A stretch of 64,000 bases of DNA from Allohahella sp002354735 (GCF_047946665.1 NZ_CP172312.1:434001-498000), one strand, 5' to 3'. Positions 1 to 9,244 are shown, numbered from the stretch's first letter. Notes: generated by a model not told the origin, from the letters alone. Numbers and translations are program-made.

Positions 1-55
1 CCCTCACATGCGTCCTGCCGCTCAGTAAGCGAATGGGGGCCAGGGAGGGTCGTAC

Positions 56-775
56 ATGGGTTTTCTGCATGATGCTGTCAGCGAACAGGCACCGGGGTAT
101 GAGCCGCATCTCCGGCAGGTGCTGAGTCAGGATTCGACCCGCGCGCTCGAAGCCTTCCTGATCGCTGAAGAACAGCAGGGCAGGGTAATTTATCCTGCCT
201 TTGCGAATTGTTTCGCTGCGATGCGGTGCAGCGCCTTTGATGAAACCCGCGTCGTTATACTGGGGCAGGATCCTTACCATGGGCCGGGTCAGGCGCATGG
301 TTTGAGTTTTTCAGTGCTGCCTGGGATAGCAGTCCCGCCTTCATTACGCAATATCTATAAGGAACTACACAGCGACCTTGGCCTTCAGCCTGATCCCGGC
401 TTTGGTTGTCTGCAATCATGGGCTGACCAGGGCGTCCTGCTACTGAATTCAGTGCTGACCGTGGAGGGCGGGCGCGCGGCTGCGCATGCCGGCAAGGGAT
501 GGGAGCCTGTAACCGATGCCGTAATAGCAGCATTGAACCAGCATCGGAGCGGCTTGGTCTTTCTGTTGTGGGGGAGTTATGCGCAGAAGAAGGCGGCATC
601 TGTGGATACCAGGCGACATCTGGTGCTGAAGGCACCCCATCCATCCCCCCTATCAGCGCATCGTGGCTTCCTGGGCTGCGGCCACTTTTCGGCAGCCAAC
701 AGGTACCTTGAAGCTCAGGGCGGCCAACCCGTAGACTGGCTGCCGCGCCCGATGGGCGGGCAGCCCGGCTGCTAG
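56..775 (+). CDS. ung: Uracil-DNA glycosylase (family 1)
   Basis: Removes uracil from DNA to start base-excision repair. The 239-residue length fits the family. The water-activating motif GQDPYHG is intact with the catalytic Asp at residue 72, and the C-terminal HPSPLSAHRGF motif carries the active-site His at residue 195. A GGGAGGG stretch sits about 8 bases before the ATG, which supports this start. The gene is convergent with the HDOD gene on the other strand, and the two stop codons share bases (772-775). No promoter is visible because the window begins 55 bases upstream. Identification is secure. Confidence 0.97.
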   Translation: MGFLHDAVSEQAPGYEPHLRQVLSQDSTRALEAFLIAEEQQGRVIYPAFANCFAAMRCSAFDETRVVILGQDPYHGPGQAHGLSFSVLPGIAVPPSLRNIYKELHSDLGLQPDPGFGCLQSWADQGVLLLNSVLTVEGGRAAAHAGKGWEPVTDAVIAALNQHRSGLVFLLWGSYAQKKAASVDTRRHLVLKAPHPSPLSAHRGFLGCGHFSAANRYLEAQGGQPVDWLPRPMGGQPGC

Positions 776-1608
776 CTGTTCAGAAGCGCCATGGCAGCAG
801 CCATCTCGGCGCTCAGATCCTCTGACTCACCCATGTCGACCTGGGGATCCAGACCCAGCCGCTCGAACGCGGTAACGGTCGTCCAGTCCAGAGAGGTATC
901 CATCTGATCTGTGCCCATCGTGCTCTGCAGTTTTGCGACCATCACCAGGTCTGCATAGTCGGCTGTCGGCACGTTCCGGGTATAGTTCGAGTGTTCTTTC
1001 GGTACCATCCGTAGCTCTGGGGCGAAATCCCACTTGCGCAGAATATAGCCGCCAATAGGCGGGTGCAGATTGTCTATGAGATTATCCAGCTGTACCGCGT
1101 TGATCCTGATTTCATGTTCTTCGATGAAGGTCAGAATTGGCAAGGCGCCAATCTTGTGAATAAGTCCTGCGAGCGTCGCCTGATCCGGTTTCAGCTTCGT
1201 GAAGTGATTGGCCAGAACATGGCAGATGCCGGCAATTTCCGTGCTGGTGCGCCAGATTTCACGCATCCGCACATCGATCATTTCTGTTGTCGCCTGGAAC
1301 ATCTGCTCCATGGCCAGTGCTGTCGCCAGGTTGGCCGTATATTGCATACCTAGGCGACTGACGGCCATATTAAGGTTGCTGATTTCGCGTGAGCCTCTCA
1401 GCAGGGGGCTGTTACAGACCTTGATGATTCGTGCCGTGATCGCAGCATCATTTCCAAGGACGGCGACAATATGCGCAATGGTAGATTCGGGGTCCTCAGC
1501 GACAGACCGTACCTTCAGAGCAACCTCTGGCAGCGTAGGCAGGACAAGCTTGTCCTGATCGATAGCTGTAATGATCTGCTGTTTGATTTGACGTTCGAGG
1601 TCAGACAT
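772..1608 (-). CDS. HDOD domain signal-transduction protein
   Basis: 278-residue protein that is mostly one HDOD domain (roughly residues 15-215), a degenerate relative of HD phosphohydrolases used in bacterial signalling. Visible hallmarks are the early LPTLPEVALKV segment, ITARIIKVCNSPLL, and NMAVSRLGM. No attached GGDEF, EAL, receiver or kinase domain is seen, so its partner is unknown. It is the last gene of the minus-strand run nadB-sdhE-ygfX-ygfZ, 124 bases after ygfZ, and may have its own promoter. A second single-domain HDOD protein lies at 62.2-63.1 kb. Family confident, function not assignable. Confidence 0.88.
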   Translation of the reverse strand: MSDLERQIKQQIITAIDQDKLVLPTLPEVALKVRSVAEDPESTIAHIVAVLGNDAAITARIIKVCNSPLLRGSREISNLNMAVSRLGMQYTANLATALAMEQMFQATTEMIDVRMREIWRTSTEIAGICHVLANHFTKLKPDQATLAGLIHKIGALPILTFIEEHEIRINAVQLDNLIDNLHPPIGGYILRKWDFAPELRMVPKEHSNYTRNVPTADYADLVMVAKLQSTMGTDQMDTSLDWTTVTAFERLGLDPQVDMGESEDLSAEMAAAMALLNS

Positions 1609-1732
1609 TCATTCGTTCCAGAGCAGTGAATCAGAGGGTGGTGAAACTTCAGGCGCAGCGATTGCCGCGCCAGACTCCACTATTAGGTATAGCAGAAATT
1701 CGCTCGCCCTGTGGTCGAAAGGTGCACCGGGA

Positions 1733-2734
1733 CTATATTTTTTCGGGGTCGAGTACGGCCAGGCAGATACGCTTGAACGGCGAGAAAAGAGAGCGAACCG
1801 ACGGGTCGGACTGTTTGGTCGATGAGTCGGCTATAACCTGAGGCATATCGATACATTCAAGCACCTTCGCGTTGTGCTCAGTCAGGAAAGTATCCAGCTC
1901 GCTTCCGTCCAGAAACAATCGGTCATTACCGGTCTCCGAGTGACTTCTGAACGTCTCCTCGACTACGGCCAGCCCTACCGGATACTTCTTGGCACTACCA
2001 AGGTAATGGGTGCGTGCGACGATTTCCTGACCGGTGAAGCAGCCTTTGCTGAAGCTGATGGCGCCGAGTGAATGAAGTCCTAACGCATGAGCTGTGAAAC
2101 TCTCGCTGTTGTCCGCGTCTAGCCGAGGGATGCCGAGCGCAAGCATTGCGGCCTGCCACAGGTAATCGTCATCCTTCGTTGAGGCGAAGCGGCTGCGGAG
2201 TGCTCCGAGCGTGGCATGGCCACGGTTGTCTTTGTTCGCGCCGTCGACAGTCCCGCTGCTAACGACCAACTCACTCCAGTAGAGTTGATCCTCAGGCAGG
2301 CTCTGAGAAAGCCTGCGCCGGTTGGCCTGCTTGACATCCTGCAGTACCTGATTGTGTGAGCCCAGTATTGCCCAGCCAGGATAGAGATTGAGCTCGGCAC
2401 GAATGTCAGCATGCCTTGAAAGGGTCCCGACGCACTCTAGTTCAGGCTCAATTCGGAGTTCACATTTGAAAAACACCTTGTATTTTGCCAAATGCGTCAG
2501 CAGCCGCTGGCCGGCATCCTCCGACCAGCACAGGAGCAGAAAGTCTTCCGTCTGCTGCTTGTACAGCTTGAAGACGTCGATCACGCGGCCCTTGGGTGAG
2601 CAGGCAGCAGCCCAGGTCCACTGACCTGTTTCCAGTCGCGCTACATCGCAGGTCAGCTGACCCTGCAGAAATTTCGAGCTGTCGACGCCGGTGAGGCGGA
2701 TGACAGTCGACGTATTGACTGAGCTGAGGTACAC
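1733..2734 (-). CDS. ygfZ: YgfZ/GcvT-like folate-binding Fe-S maintenance protein
   Basis: Member of the COG0354/CAF17 family, folate-dependent proteins that help maintain iron-sulfur enzymes. The family signature KGCFTGQE is present at residues 230-237 with the essential Cys at 232, and the N-terminal GcvT-like fold begins with FLQGQLTCDV. The 333-residue length is normal. The start is GTG with an AGGAG about 10 bases upstream. It follows ygfX by 83 bases in the nadB-sdhE-ygfX-ygfZ order common in gammaproteobacteria, which suits a link to flavin and Fe-S enzymes such as succinate dehydrogenase. Confidence 0.95.
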   Translation of the reverse strand: MYLSSVNTSTVIRLTGVDSSKFLQGQLTCDVARLETGQWTWAAACSPKGRVIDVFKLYKQQTEDFLLLCWSEDAGQRLLTHLAKYKVFFKCELRIEPELECVGTLSRHADIRAELNLYPGWAILGSHNQVLQDVKQANRRRLSQSLPEDQLYWSELVVSSGTVDGANKDNRGHATLGALRSRFASTKDDDYLWQAAMLALGIPRLDADNSESFTAHALGLHSLGAISFSKGCFTGQEIVARTHYLGSAKKYPVGLAVVEETFRSHSETGNDRLFLDGSELDTFLTEHNAKVLECIDMPQVIADSSTKQSDPSVRSLFSPFKRICLAVLDPEKI

Positions 2735-2817
2735 GGTTTTATGCTCCTGTCGAGGAATCGAAATTGATCATGATGATTTAGCTTACGTCCTTGTGAGCTA
2801 CTCTGGCTTTCGCGACG

Positions 2818-3273
2818 CTACCGTATCGGACGGTGCAGCAAACTTGTCCTGAGCCGTCGGAACGCGGTGGGATCACAGTTATCCGGGCACAGCAGAACGC
2901 ATTTGGGTAACCAGTGCTTCGGACGCCAGGCGTTCTTGAGCGGCCGCAATGCCAGAACGGTGAGCTGTGGATGAACAAAAGTGCTGGACTGCAGCCGGTA
3001 GTGCACCGCCTCCTTGTTTCTATAGGTGACGAGAATTCTGTCAGCATGACTGGCGTCATAGTTCAGACGAAGCGGACTGCTGGGACTCTGCAAAAACGCG
3101 TGAACCCGCAGGACCTGCCAGCTGTATACGACCAGCGCCAAGAGAATTACGAACTTGATCTTGAATCCTACAGCGGCAATACCGATACATACCGCCAGCA
3201 ATGCGGCAATGGCGAAGCTGAAATAGAACAGCCGCAGAGATGGGCCGAGCTTCAGGTCAATGCTGTCGGGCAC
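2818..3273 (-). CDS. ygfX: YgfX-like membrane protein
   Basis: About 151 residues with two closely spaced hydrophobic segments near the N-terminus (about residues 14-34 and 37-52) followed by a soluble tail, the usual plan of YgfX (CptA). That inner-membrane protein is encoded with SdhE and has been reported as part of a toxin-antitoxin-like pair in E. coli. I place the start at the GTG at 3273, inside the end of sdhE, because the conserved part begins with SIDLKLGPS; the longer open frame upstream only re-reads sdhE. Overlap with sdhE by 17 bases implies coupled translation. The assignment rests on context and topology more than on sharp motifs. Confidence 0.72.
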   Translation of the reverse strand: MPDSIDLKLGPSLRLFYFSFAIAALLAVCIGIAAVGFKIKFVILLALVVYSWQVLRVHAFLQSPSSPLRLNYDASHADRILVTYRNKEAVHYRLQSSTFVHPQLTVLALRPLKNAWRPKHWLPKCVLLCPDNCDPTAFRRLRTSLLHRPIR

Positions 3274-3523
3274 GGTCGGTGTTGTAACGAAGGATACTAT
3301 CGACCATGTCGGCGAGCAACGGGTCGTCCGGTCGCTCTGTCGTGAGAAACCACTGGAACAGCTCAGTGTCCTCGTGCGCCAGCAGACGCTCGTATGTGTC
3401 AAGCGCGGCGGGCTCGAGCGTAGCCACTACCTCCTGCACGAAAGGGACCAGCAGCAGGTCCAGTTCCAGCATGCCTCTTCGGCTGTGCCAGAAAAGCCTG
3501 TTCAGCTCAGCTTGTTCGATCAT
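3257..3523 (-). CDS. sdhE: FAD assembly factor SdhE
   Basis: Small protein (88 residues) that promotes covalent FAD attachment to succinate dehydrogenase and fumarate reductase. The family motif RGMLELD follows the opening helix, as in E. coli SdhE (RGMRELD). A strong TAGGAG ribosome binding site precedes the ATG, and its TAG is the nadB stop codon, so nadB and sdhE are closely coupled. The downstream gene ygfX overlaps its end. Being co-transcribed with NadB, another FAD enzyme, fits the flavinylation role. Confidence 0.95.
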   Translation of the reverse strand: MIEQAELNRLFWHSRRGMLELDLLLVPFVQEVVATLEPAALDTYERLLAHEDTELFQWFLTTERPDDPLLADMVDSILRYNTDRARQH

Positions 3524-3531
3524 GCAAACTC

Positions 3532-5184
3532 CTAGAAATACTCGGCGAAGGGGTTGAGGGACGGTGGCTGCAGGATCGTATCATAGGTTCTGATGCTTCG
3601 CTTTGGATAATCCAGCGTGTAATGCAGGCCGCGTGATTCTCTGCGGAAGAGGGCAGAGTGCACGATGAGTTCAGCTACCGTGGCCAGATTTCGGAGTTCG
3701 AGCAGGTCGCTACTGATCCTGTACTGGCTGTAGTACTCATGGATTTCCTGCTGCAGCAGTGCAATTCGGTGCTGGGCGCGCTGAAGGCGCTTGTCCGTCC
3801 GGACGATGCCGACATAGTTCCACATGGTGCGGCGTAGCTCGTCCCAGTTATGAGCAATCACGACATCTTCATCTGAATCAGTCACCTGACTTTCGTCCCA
3901 GGGAATGACCTGGATGCCGCTGACATCAGGCGCCTGGCCGGCGGCTATTGTTGCCCCGATATGATCGGCACAGGCTGAACCAAAGACGAAACACTCGAGG
4001 AGCGAATTGCTGGCCATCCGGTTGGCCCCATGCAGACCAGTGGAGGCGACTTCGCCGGCTGCATACAGCCCGTCGACCGTGGTTCTGGCGTGTTCGTCGG
4101 TGACAAGACCGCCACAGGTATAGTGTGCGGCTGGTACCACCGGTATGGGCGACTTCGTCATATCGATGCCGAAGCTCAGGCAGCGCTGATAGACAGTAGG
4201 GAAGTGCTCCTTGATAAATGCGGTCGGCTTGTGACTGATATCGAGAAACATGCAGTCTGCACCCAGACGCTTCATCTCGTGGTCTATGGCCCTGGCAACG
4301 ATGTCCCTTGGCGCAAGCTCGGCAAGTTCATGGTGCTGCGGCATGAAGCGGCTGCCGTCAGGTCTGAGCAATAGGCCACCTTCACCCCGAACGGCTTCGG
4401 TGATCAGGAAGGACTTGGCATCGGGATGGTACAGACAGGTCGGATGAAACTGGTTGAACTCCATGTTGGCCACGCGTGCCCCGCTGCGCCAACCGATTGC
4501 TACGCCGTCGCCAGTGGAGCCATCAGGATTCGATGTGTAGAGGTAGACCTTGCTGGCGCCGCCGCTGGCCAGTAGCGTAAAGCGCGCCAGACAGGTTTCT
4601 ACCCTGTGCGAGGGCATGTCGTACAGGTACATACCGTTGCAGCGCTGGATTCGTTTATGCGGTCGTCCCCGATTATCAGCTGTACGAAGGACGTCTACAG
4701 CGATCTTGTTGGTGAGTATGGTGATGTTCGGTCTGGCGTTCACCGCGGCGGCCAGGGCGCTACCAACGGCCTGGCCAGTGGCATCGGCAGCATGCAGAAT
4801 GCGTCGGTGGCTGTGCCCGCCTTCCTGCGTAAGATGGAAGGATTTCACGGCCGCTTCGAGTTCATGATCAAACTTGACGCCCTGACTCACAAGCCAGCTG
4901 ATCATTTCCGGCGCCTGCTGAACGACCTGTGCTACACGCTCCGGTTTACACAGTCCTGCGCCGGCTTGCATGGTGTCATCTATATGCTTCTCGAAGGAGT
5001 CGCTGGCTTCCGTGACGGCGGCAACGCCACCCTGGGCCCAGGGCGTCGAGCCGCTCATCAGTTCGGTCTTGCTCACAACGGCGACCGAGAGGTTTTGAGG
5101 CAGTCTCAGCGCTGCAGTCAGTCCTGCGGCGCCGCTGCCGATTATGAGCACGTCGTAGACGTGGTGGTGTTCCTTTATCGTCAT
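3532..5184 (-). CDS. nadB: L-aspartate oxidase
   Basis: FAD enzyme that oxidises L-aspartate to iminoaspartate, the first step of de novo NAD synthesis. The N-terminal dinucleotide-binding motif IGSGAAGL is at about residues 15-22, followed by STPWAQGGVAAV (FAD/substrate loop), FHPTCLY, and the GEVASTGLHGANR motif near the end of the FAD domain. The length of 550 is slightly above the E. coli enzyme. It is the first gene of a minus-strand operon with sdhE, ygfX and ygfZ. Only 103 bases separate it from the divergent rseC, where rpoE-rseA-rseB would usually lie. Confidence 0.97.
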   Translation of the reverse strand: MTIKEHHHVYDVLIIGSGAAGLTAALRLPQNLSVAVVSKTELMSGSTPWAQGGVAAVTEASDSFEKHIDDTMQAGAGLCKPERVAQVVQQAPEMISWLVSQGVKFDHELEAAVKSFHLTQEGGHSHRRILHAADATGQAVGSALAAAVNARPNITILTNKIAVDVLRTADNRGRPHKRIQRCNGMYLYDMPSHRVETCLARFTLLASGGASKVYLYTSNPDGSTGDGVAIGWRSGARVANMEFNQFHPTCLYHPDAKSFLITEAVRGEGGLLLRPDGSRFMPQHHELAELAPRDIVARAIDHEMKRLGADCMFLDISHKPTAFIKEHFPTVYQRCLSFGIDMTKSPIPVVPAAHYTCGGLVTDEHARTTVDGLYAAGEVASTGLHGANRMASNSLLECFVFGSACADHIGATIAAGQAPDVSGIQVIPWDESQVTDSDEDVVIAHNWDELRRTMWNYVGIVRTDKRLQRAQHRIALLQQEIHEYYSQYRISSDLLELRNLATVAELIVHSALFRRESRGLHYTLDYPKRSIRTYDTILQPPSLNPFAEYF

Positions 5185-5287
5185 CTGAAGGTCTTTTTAT
5201 ACGTCGGTGGCTGCAACTGTGCCACAGTATCCATGCTGGCATAAGGTCGTGTACAGCGAACCCGACTTCAAGTGAGGTAAGATTGAG

Positions 5288-5809
5288 TTGAATGTTCCAG
5301 AACAGCATTGCTTGCCGAGTGAAGGCATGGTGAATGCGCTGGTGCGTGTTTCGGCCATCAGCGATACGCAGATCGAGCTCGAAGCAGTCGCAGCAGGCAG
5401 CGCCGGCGTGTGCGCCCGATGCGACGAAGGCCGCGGCTGTGGACAGTCGCTATTGGTGCGCCTGCGTCGAAAATCAGATAAACCATTCACGCTCAAGGTG
5501 GAGCAACTGGCTAATGGCGACGACTGGCGGGGCAAAGCGGCTATCGGCACCGTCTGCAGGCTTGAAATTGGCAGTGGCTCTTTGCTAAAAATGACAGTCC
5601 TGCTTTACGGGCTGCCGCTCATCGGGCTTATAGTCGGTACTGTGGTTTCGTACGCAGCTGTCACCAGCTTCAACACGGATGTCAGTGCGCTCCAGCAGGA
5701 CCTGCTGGCTGCAGGTTCAGGGATGCTCGGCATGATCCTCGGTACACGCTTGGTTAAGAATCTGTCACCACTGAGCTATTGTGAGGTAAGGCTGCATCCC
5801 CAAGTATAG
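5288..5809 (+). CDS. rseC: RseC/MucC family protein (SoxR-reducing system)
   Basis: 173-residue inner-membrane protein with an N-terminal cytoplasmic part carrying three cysteines (C42, C45, C51 in a VCARCDEGRGCG context) and two membrane segments (about residues 100-122 and 138-152). RseC is known as a positive element of the sigma-E locus and as part of the Rsx system that keeps SoxR reduced. Here it stands directly downstream of divergent nadB, without rpoE, rseA or rseB. The next gene is the DegP-type protease, as in mucC-mucD. An internal ATG at 5327 is an alternative start; neither start has a strong ribosome binding site. Confidence 0.88.
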   Translation: MNVPEQHCLPSEGMVNALVRVSAISDTQIELEAVAAGSAGVCARCDEGRGCGQSLLVRLRRKSDKPFTLKVEQLANGDDWRGKAAIGTVCRLEIGSGSLLKMTVLLYGLPLIGLIVGTVVSYAAVTSFNTDVSALQQDLLAAGSGMLGMILGTRLVKNLSPLSYCEVRLHPQV

Positions 5810-5865
5810 GTTTTCTCTGCCATGCCGGTTGGTCAACCGGTTCGACTCATATATGGAGATTATTA

Positions 5866-7305
5866 ATGCCTCAAGTCATGCGAAGTGGACAGACCGAAGG
5901 TCCGCAACGAGCGCTGATATTCAGTTTCCTGGTCTGGTGCCTGATGCTGACCGGTGCCGCCAGGGCGGCAAGTCTGCCCGATTTTACGGAACTTGTCGAA
6001 GAGGCCTCGCCTGGCGTGGTCAATATCAGCACGAGTAGGGCTTCACCCAGTCCTGCTGGTTATGGCGGCCATCCCGATCTGCAGCAGATTCCCGAATTCT
6101 TCCGCCATTTCTTCGGTGATCAATTACCAGGCCCTGGCGGCAACGGGCAGATGCCTCGGCAAATGCAATCGACCGGCTCCGGCTTTATCGTTTCTGCTGA
6201 CGGCATCGTGTTGACCAACAATCACGTTGTAGAAGGCGCCGATGAAATCATTGTTCGCCTGGCTGATCGGCGTGAGCTTGTTGCCGAGCTGGTTGGTACC
6301 GATCCGGACACTGATCTTGCGGTACTCAGGGTGAAGGCGGATGACCTGCCTGTGTTGAAGCTCGGCAAGTCTTCGAAACTGAAAGTCGGTGAATGGGTAT
6401 TGGCCATAGGCTCGCCCTTCGGTTTCGATTACACAGTGACTGCCGGCATCGTCAGCGCGTTGGCCAGAAGCCTGCCGAGTGAGAACTACGTGCCGTTTAT
6501 CCAGACTGACGTCGCGATTAATCCGGGTAACTCCGGTGGTCCGCTATTCAACCTGGACGGTGAAGTGGTTGGTATCAATTCCCAGATCTATACCCGCTCT
6601 GGCGGATTCATGGGCGTGTCTTTCGCCATTCCTATCGATGTCGCAATGAACGCTGTAGAACAGATTCGGGAGACGGGGCAGGTGAGTCGCGGCTGGCTGG
6701 GTGTGCTCATTCAGGAAGTGAATCGTGACCTGGCGGAATCGTTCGGTCTGAAAAAGCCTCATGGTGCCCTTGTTGCACAGGTCATGCCTGAATCGCCAGC
6801 CGCCAAGGCGGGTCTGAGGCCGGGTGATGTCATCCTGTCGTTCGAGGATGACGAAATCGACCTCTCTTCCGAACTGCCTCATCTCGTTGGTCGAGTCAAG
6901 CCGGGCACCGAGGCTGAACTTGAAATCATCCGCGCAGGCGAGCGGCAGACACTTGACATCATCGTCGGTCAGGTTCCAGGAAGTGATGAAGTTACTGCGA
7001 CGACAGGCAAGAGACCGTCGACCGATGCCAGTACCCTGAATCTGGAAGTTCGCGATCTGACTGCCGAGGAAAAGGCGCAACTGCAGATCAGCGGCGGTGT
7101 AGTGGTTACGAATGTGATGGCAGGACCAGCAGCGGCTGCCGGCATCAGGGCAGGGGACGTCATCAGCACGGTGAACAATGAGCGGGTCAATTCGGTAGGC
7201 GATCTGCGAACGATTGTCGGCAAATTGCCGAACGACAAGTCGATCCCCGTATTGATCATCCGCAACGGCAATCCGGCCTTCGTGGTGATGCGCATCGAGG
7301 ACTGA
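5866..7305 (+). CDS. mucD: DegP/MucD-type periplasmic serine protease
   Basis: HtrA-family protease and chaperone for misfolded envelope proteins. A signal peptide is visible (hydrophobic core about residues 16-30, cleavage after AARA at about residue 34). The catalytic triad is intact: His120 (TNNHVV), Asp150 (DTDLAVL) and Ser223 (GNSGGPL). Two PDZ domains follow, at about residues 270-365 and 390-479. The 479-residue length suits MucD/DegP. A GGAG lies about 8 bases before the ATG. It follows rseC, matching the mucC-mucD order of Pseudomonas, and ends at a clear terminator before lepA. Confidence 0.95.
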   Translation: MPQVMRSGQTEGPQRALIFSFLVWCLMLTGAARAASLPDFTELVEEASPGVVNISTSRASPSPAGYGGHPDLQQIPEFFRHFFGDQLPGPGGNGQMPRQMQSTGSGFIVSADGIVLTNNHVVEGADEIIVRLADRRELVAELVGTDPDTDLAVLRVKADDLPVLKLGKSSKLKVGEWVLAIGSPFGFDYTVTAGIVSALARSLPSENYVPFIQTDVAINPGNSGGPLFNLDGEVVGINSQIYTRSGGFMGVSFAIPIDVAMNAVEQIRETGQVSRGWLGVLIQEVNRDLAESFGLKKPHGALVAQVMPESPAAKAGLRPGDVILSFEDDEIDLSSELPHLVGRVKPGTEAELEIIRAGERQTLDIIVGQVPGSDEVTATTGKRPSTDASTLNLEVRDLTAEEKAQLQISGGVVVTNVMAGPAAAAGIRAGDVISTVNNERVNSVGDLRTIVGKLPNDKSIPVLIIRNGNPAFVVMRIED

Positions 7306-7334
7306 GCGAAGCGTCTCTATTGAATGCTGTCTAG

Positions 7335-7371
7335 AAGCCCGTAGTCTTGTTATGATTACGGGCTTTTTTTT
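7335..7371 (+). terminator. Intrinsic terminator between mucD and lepA
   Basis: A perfect 9-bp inverted repeat, AAGCCCGTA and TACGGGCTT, with a 13-base loop, runs straight into eight T residues. It ends the mucD transcript. The T run stops only about 13 bases before the lepA start codon and abuts its AGGA ribosome binding site, so it could also act as an attenuator for lepA. Confidence 0.88.
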
Positions 7372-7384
7372 CAGGACCGGCAAT

Positions 7385-9184
7385 GTGAAGAAACTCGATT
7401 CCATCAGAAATTTTTCAATCATCGCACACATCGATCACGGCAAGTCCACCATTGCAGACCGCTTCATACAGCACTGCGGCGGCCTTGAGGCGCGCGAAAT
7501 GCAGGCCCAGGTGCTTGATTCGATGGACATCGAACGTGAGCGCGGTATCACCATCAAGGCGCAGAGTGTCACGCTGCACTACACATCCCGTAGCGGGAAG
7601 GTGTATCAGCTGAACTTTATCGACACGCCCGGTCACGTCGACTTCAGCTATGAAGTTTCGCGGTCACTGGCCGCGTGCGAAGGCGCCTTGCTTGTGGTGG
7701 ATGCCGCCCAGGGTGTCGAGGCTCAGTCTGTGGCGAATTGCTATACCGCTATCGAAATGGGTCTCGAGGTCCTGCCGGTCCTCAACAAGATGGACCTGCC
7801 ACAGGCCGAGCCTGACAGGGTTCGCAAGGAAATCGAGGAAATCATCGGTATCGATGCGACTGATGCGGTTGAATGCAGCGCCAAGGCCGGTATCGGTATC
7901 GAAGATATTCTCGAGGAGTTGGTGGCCCGCATTCCACCGCCTGAAACTGAAGAAGACTGGCCCTTGCAGGCCCTCATCATCGACTCCTGGTTCGACCCGT
8001 ATCTCGGAGTGGTTTCGCTTGTTCGCGTCAAACATGGCACGCTCAAAAAGGGCGACAAGATCAAGATCATGTCGAATGGCGTGGTGGAGCTCGTGACTTC
8101 GCTGGGTGTGTTTACACCGAAGCGGACGGAGCAGCCGCAGCTGGGGCCGGGCGAAGTGGGCTTTGTCGTAGCCGGTATCAAGAATATCCATGGGGCGCCG
8201 GTCGGCGATACCATCACGCATGCATCGAATGGCAGTACGAAGTCGCTACCGGGTTTCAAGCGGGTTCAGCCTCAAGTGTATGCGGGGCTGTTCCCGGTGT
8301 CTTCGGATGACTACGAAGATTTCCGGACCGCGCTAGACAAGCTGACGCTCAACGATGCTTCGCTCTTTTTCGAGCCCGAGAGCTCCGATGCGCTGGGCTT
8401 CGGCTTCCGCTGCGGCTTTCTAGGCATGCTGCACATGGAAATCATTCAGGAACGGCTCGAGCGGGAGTACGATCTCGACCTCATCACCACCGCCCCGACA
8501 GTTATCTACGAGGTGCTGACCAAGCAGAACGAAGTGGTCTCGGTGGACAATCCATCGCGACTACCGGATCTGGGCAGCATAGAGGAGATGCGTGAGCCGA
8601 TCGTCGAAGCGAATATTCTCGTGCCACAGGACTACCTCGGCAATGTTATCAGCCTCTGTGTCGAGAAGCGCGGAGTGCAGAAAAGCATGCAGTTCCTCGG
8701 TTCTCAAGTCTCGCTGAGCTATGAAATGCCAATGGCAGAGGTCGTGCTCGATTTCTTCGACAAACTCAAATCCGCCAGTCGCGGTTATGCATCGCTCGAC
8801 TATCACTTCGTTCGCTTCCAGGCTGCCAACCTGGTGCGCCTGGATGTGCTGATCAACGCTGAAAAGGTTGATGCGCTGGCACTGATCATTCATCGCGACA
8901 ATGCGGCCTACAAGGGACGGCAGTTGACAGAGAAGATGAAGGAGCTGATACCGCGGCAGATGTTCGACGTCGCGATACAGGCCGCACTCGGTGGGCAGGT
9001 TATTGCCCGTACGACGGTCAAGGCCCTGCGAAAGAACGTGACCGCCAAGTGCTATGGTGGCGACGTGTCCCGGAAGAAGAAACTGTTGCAGAAGCAGAAA
9101 GAGGGCAAGAAGCGGATGAAGCAGGTCGGCAGCGTGGAAATCCCTCAGGATGCCTTCCTTGCAGTCTTGAAGATCGACAGTTAA
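7385..9184 (+). CDS. lepA: Elongation factor 4 (back-translocating GTPase)
   Basis: Ribosome-associated translational GTPase. G1 (AHIDHGKST), G3 (DTPGHVDF) and G4 (NKMDLP) motifs are all present, followed by the EF-G-like domains and the LepA-specific C-terminal domain rich in Lys (SRKKKLLQKQKEGKKRMK). I choose the GTG at 7385 because it gives 599 residues starting MKKLDSIRNFS, exactly the family's length and N-terminus, with an AGGA 8 bases upstream. The open frame that begins at 7352 lies inside the preceding terminator. lepB follows 60 bases later, the standard order. Confidence 0.97.
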   Translation: MKKLDSIRNFSIIAHIDHGKSTIADRFIQHCGGLEAREMQAQVLDSMDIERERGITIKAQSVTLHYTSRSGKVYQLNFIDTPGHVDFSYEVSRSLAACEGALLVVDAAQGVEAQSVANCYTAIEMGLEVLPVLNKMDLPQAEPDRVRKEIEEIIGIDATDAVECSAKAGIGIEDILEELVARIPPPETEEDWPLQALIIDSWFDPYLGVVSLVRVKHGTLKKGDKIKIMSNGVVELVTSLGVFTPKRTEQPQLGPGEVGFVVAGIKNIHGAPVGDTITHASNGSTKSLPGFKRVQPQVYAGLFPVSSDDYEDFRTALDKLTLNDASLFFEPESSDALGFGFRCGFLGMLHMEIIQERLEREYDLDLITTAPTVIYEVLTKQNEVVSVDNPSRLPDLGSIEEMREPIVEANILVPQDYLGNVISLCVEKRGVQKSMQFLGSQVSLSYEMPMAEVVLDFFDKLKSASRGYASLDYHFVRFQAANLVRLDVLINAEKVDALALIIHRDNAAYKGRQLTEKMKELIPRQMFDVAIQAALGGQVIARTTVKALRKNVTAKCYGGDVSRKKKLLQKQKEGKKRMKQVGSVEIPQDAFLAVLKIDS

Positions 9185-9244
9185 AGTTGCGCCAGCCAAC
9201 CCAGCCCACATGGTAACGGCGACCTTGGAAACGGATACTCGTAC

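Noticed and set aside
4606..5244. 212-codon plus-strand open frame across the start of nadB
   Set aside because: Antisense to the nadB FAD domain and without a ribosome binding site. It would otherwise tempt one to fill the place of the missing rpoE genes, but it has no sigma-factor features.
6544..7431. Long minus-strand open frame (295 codons) antisense to mucD
   Set aside because: It mirrors the well-supported protease gene, has no ribosome binding site or recognisable domain, and is explained by codon bias in high-GC DNA.
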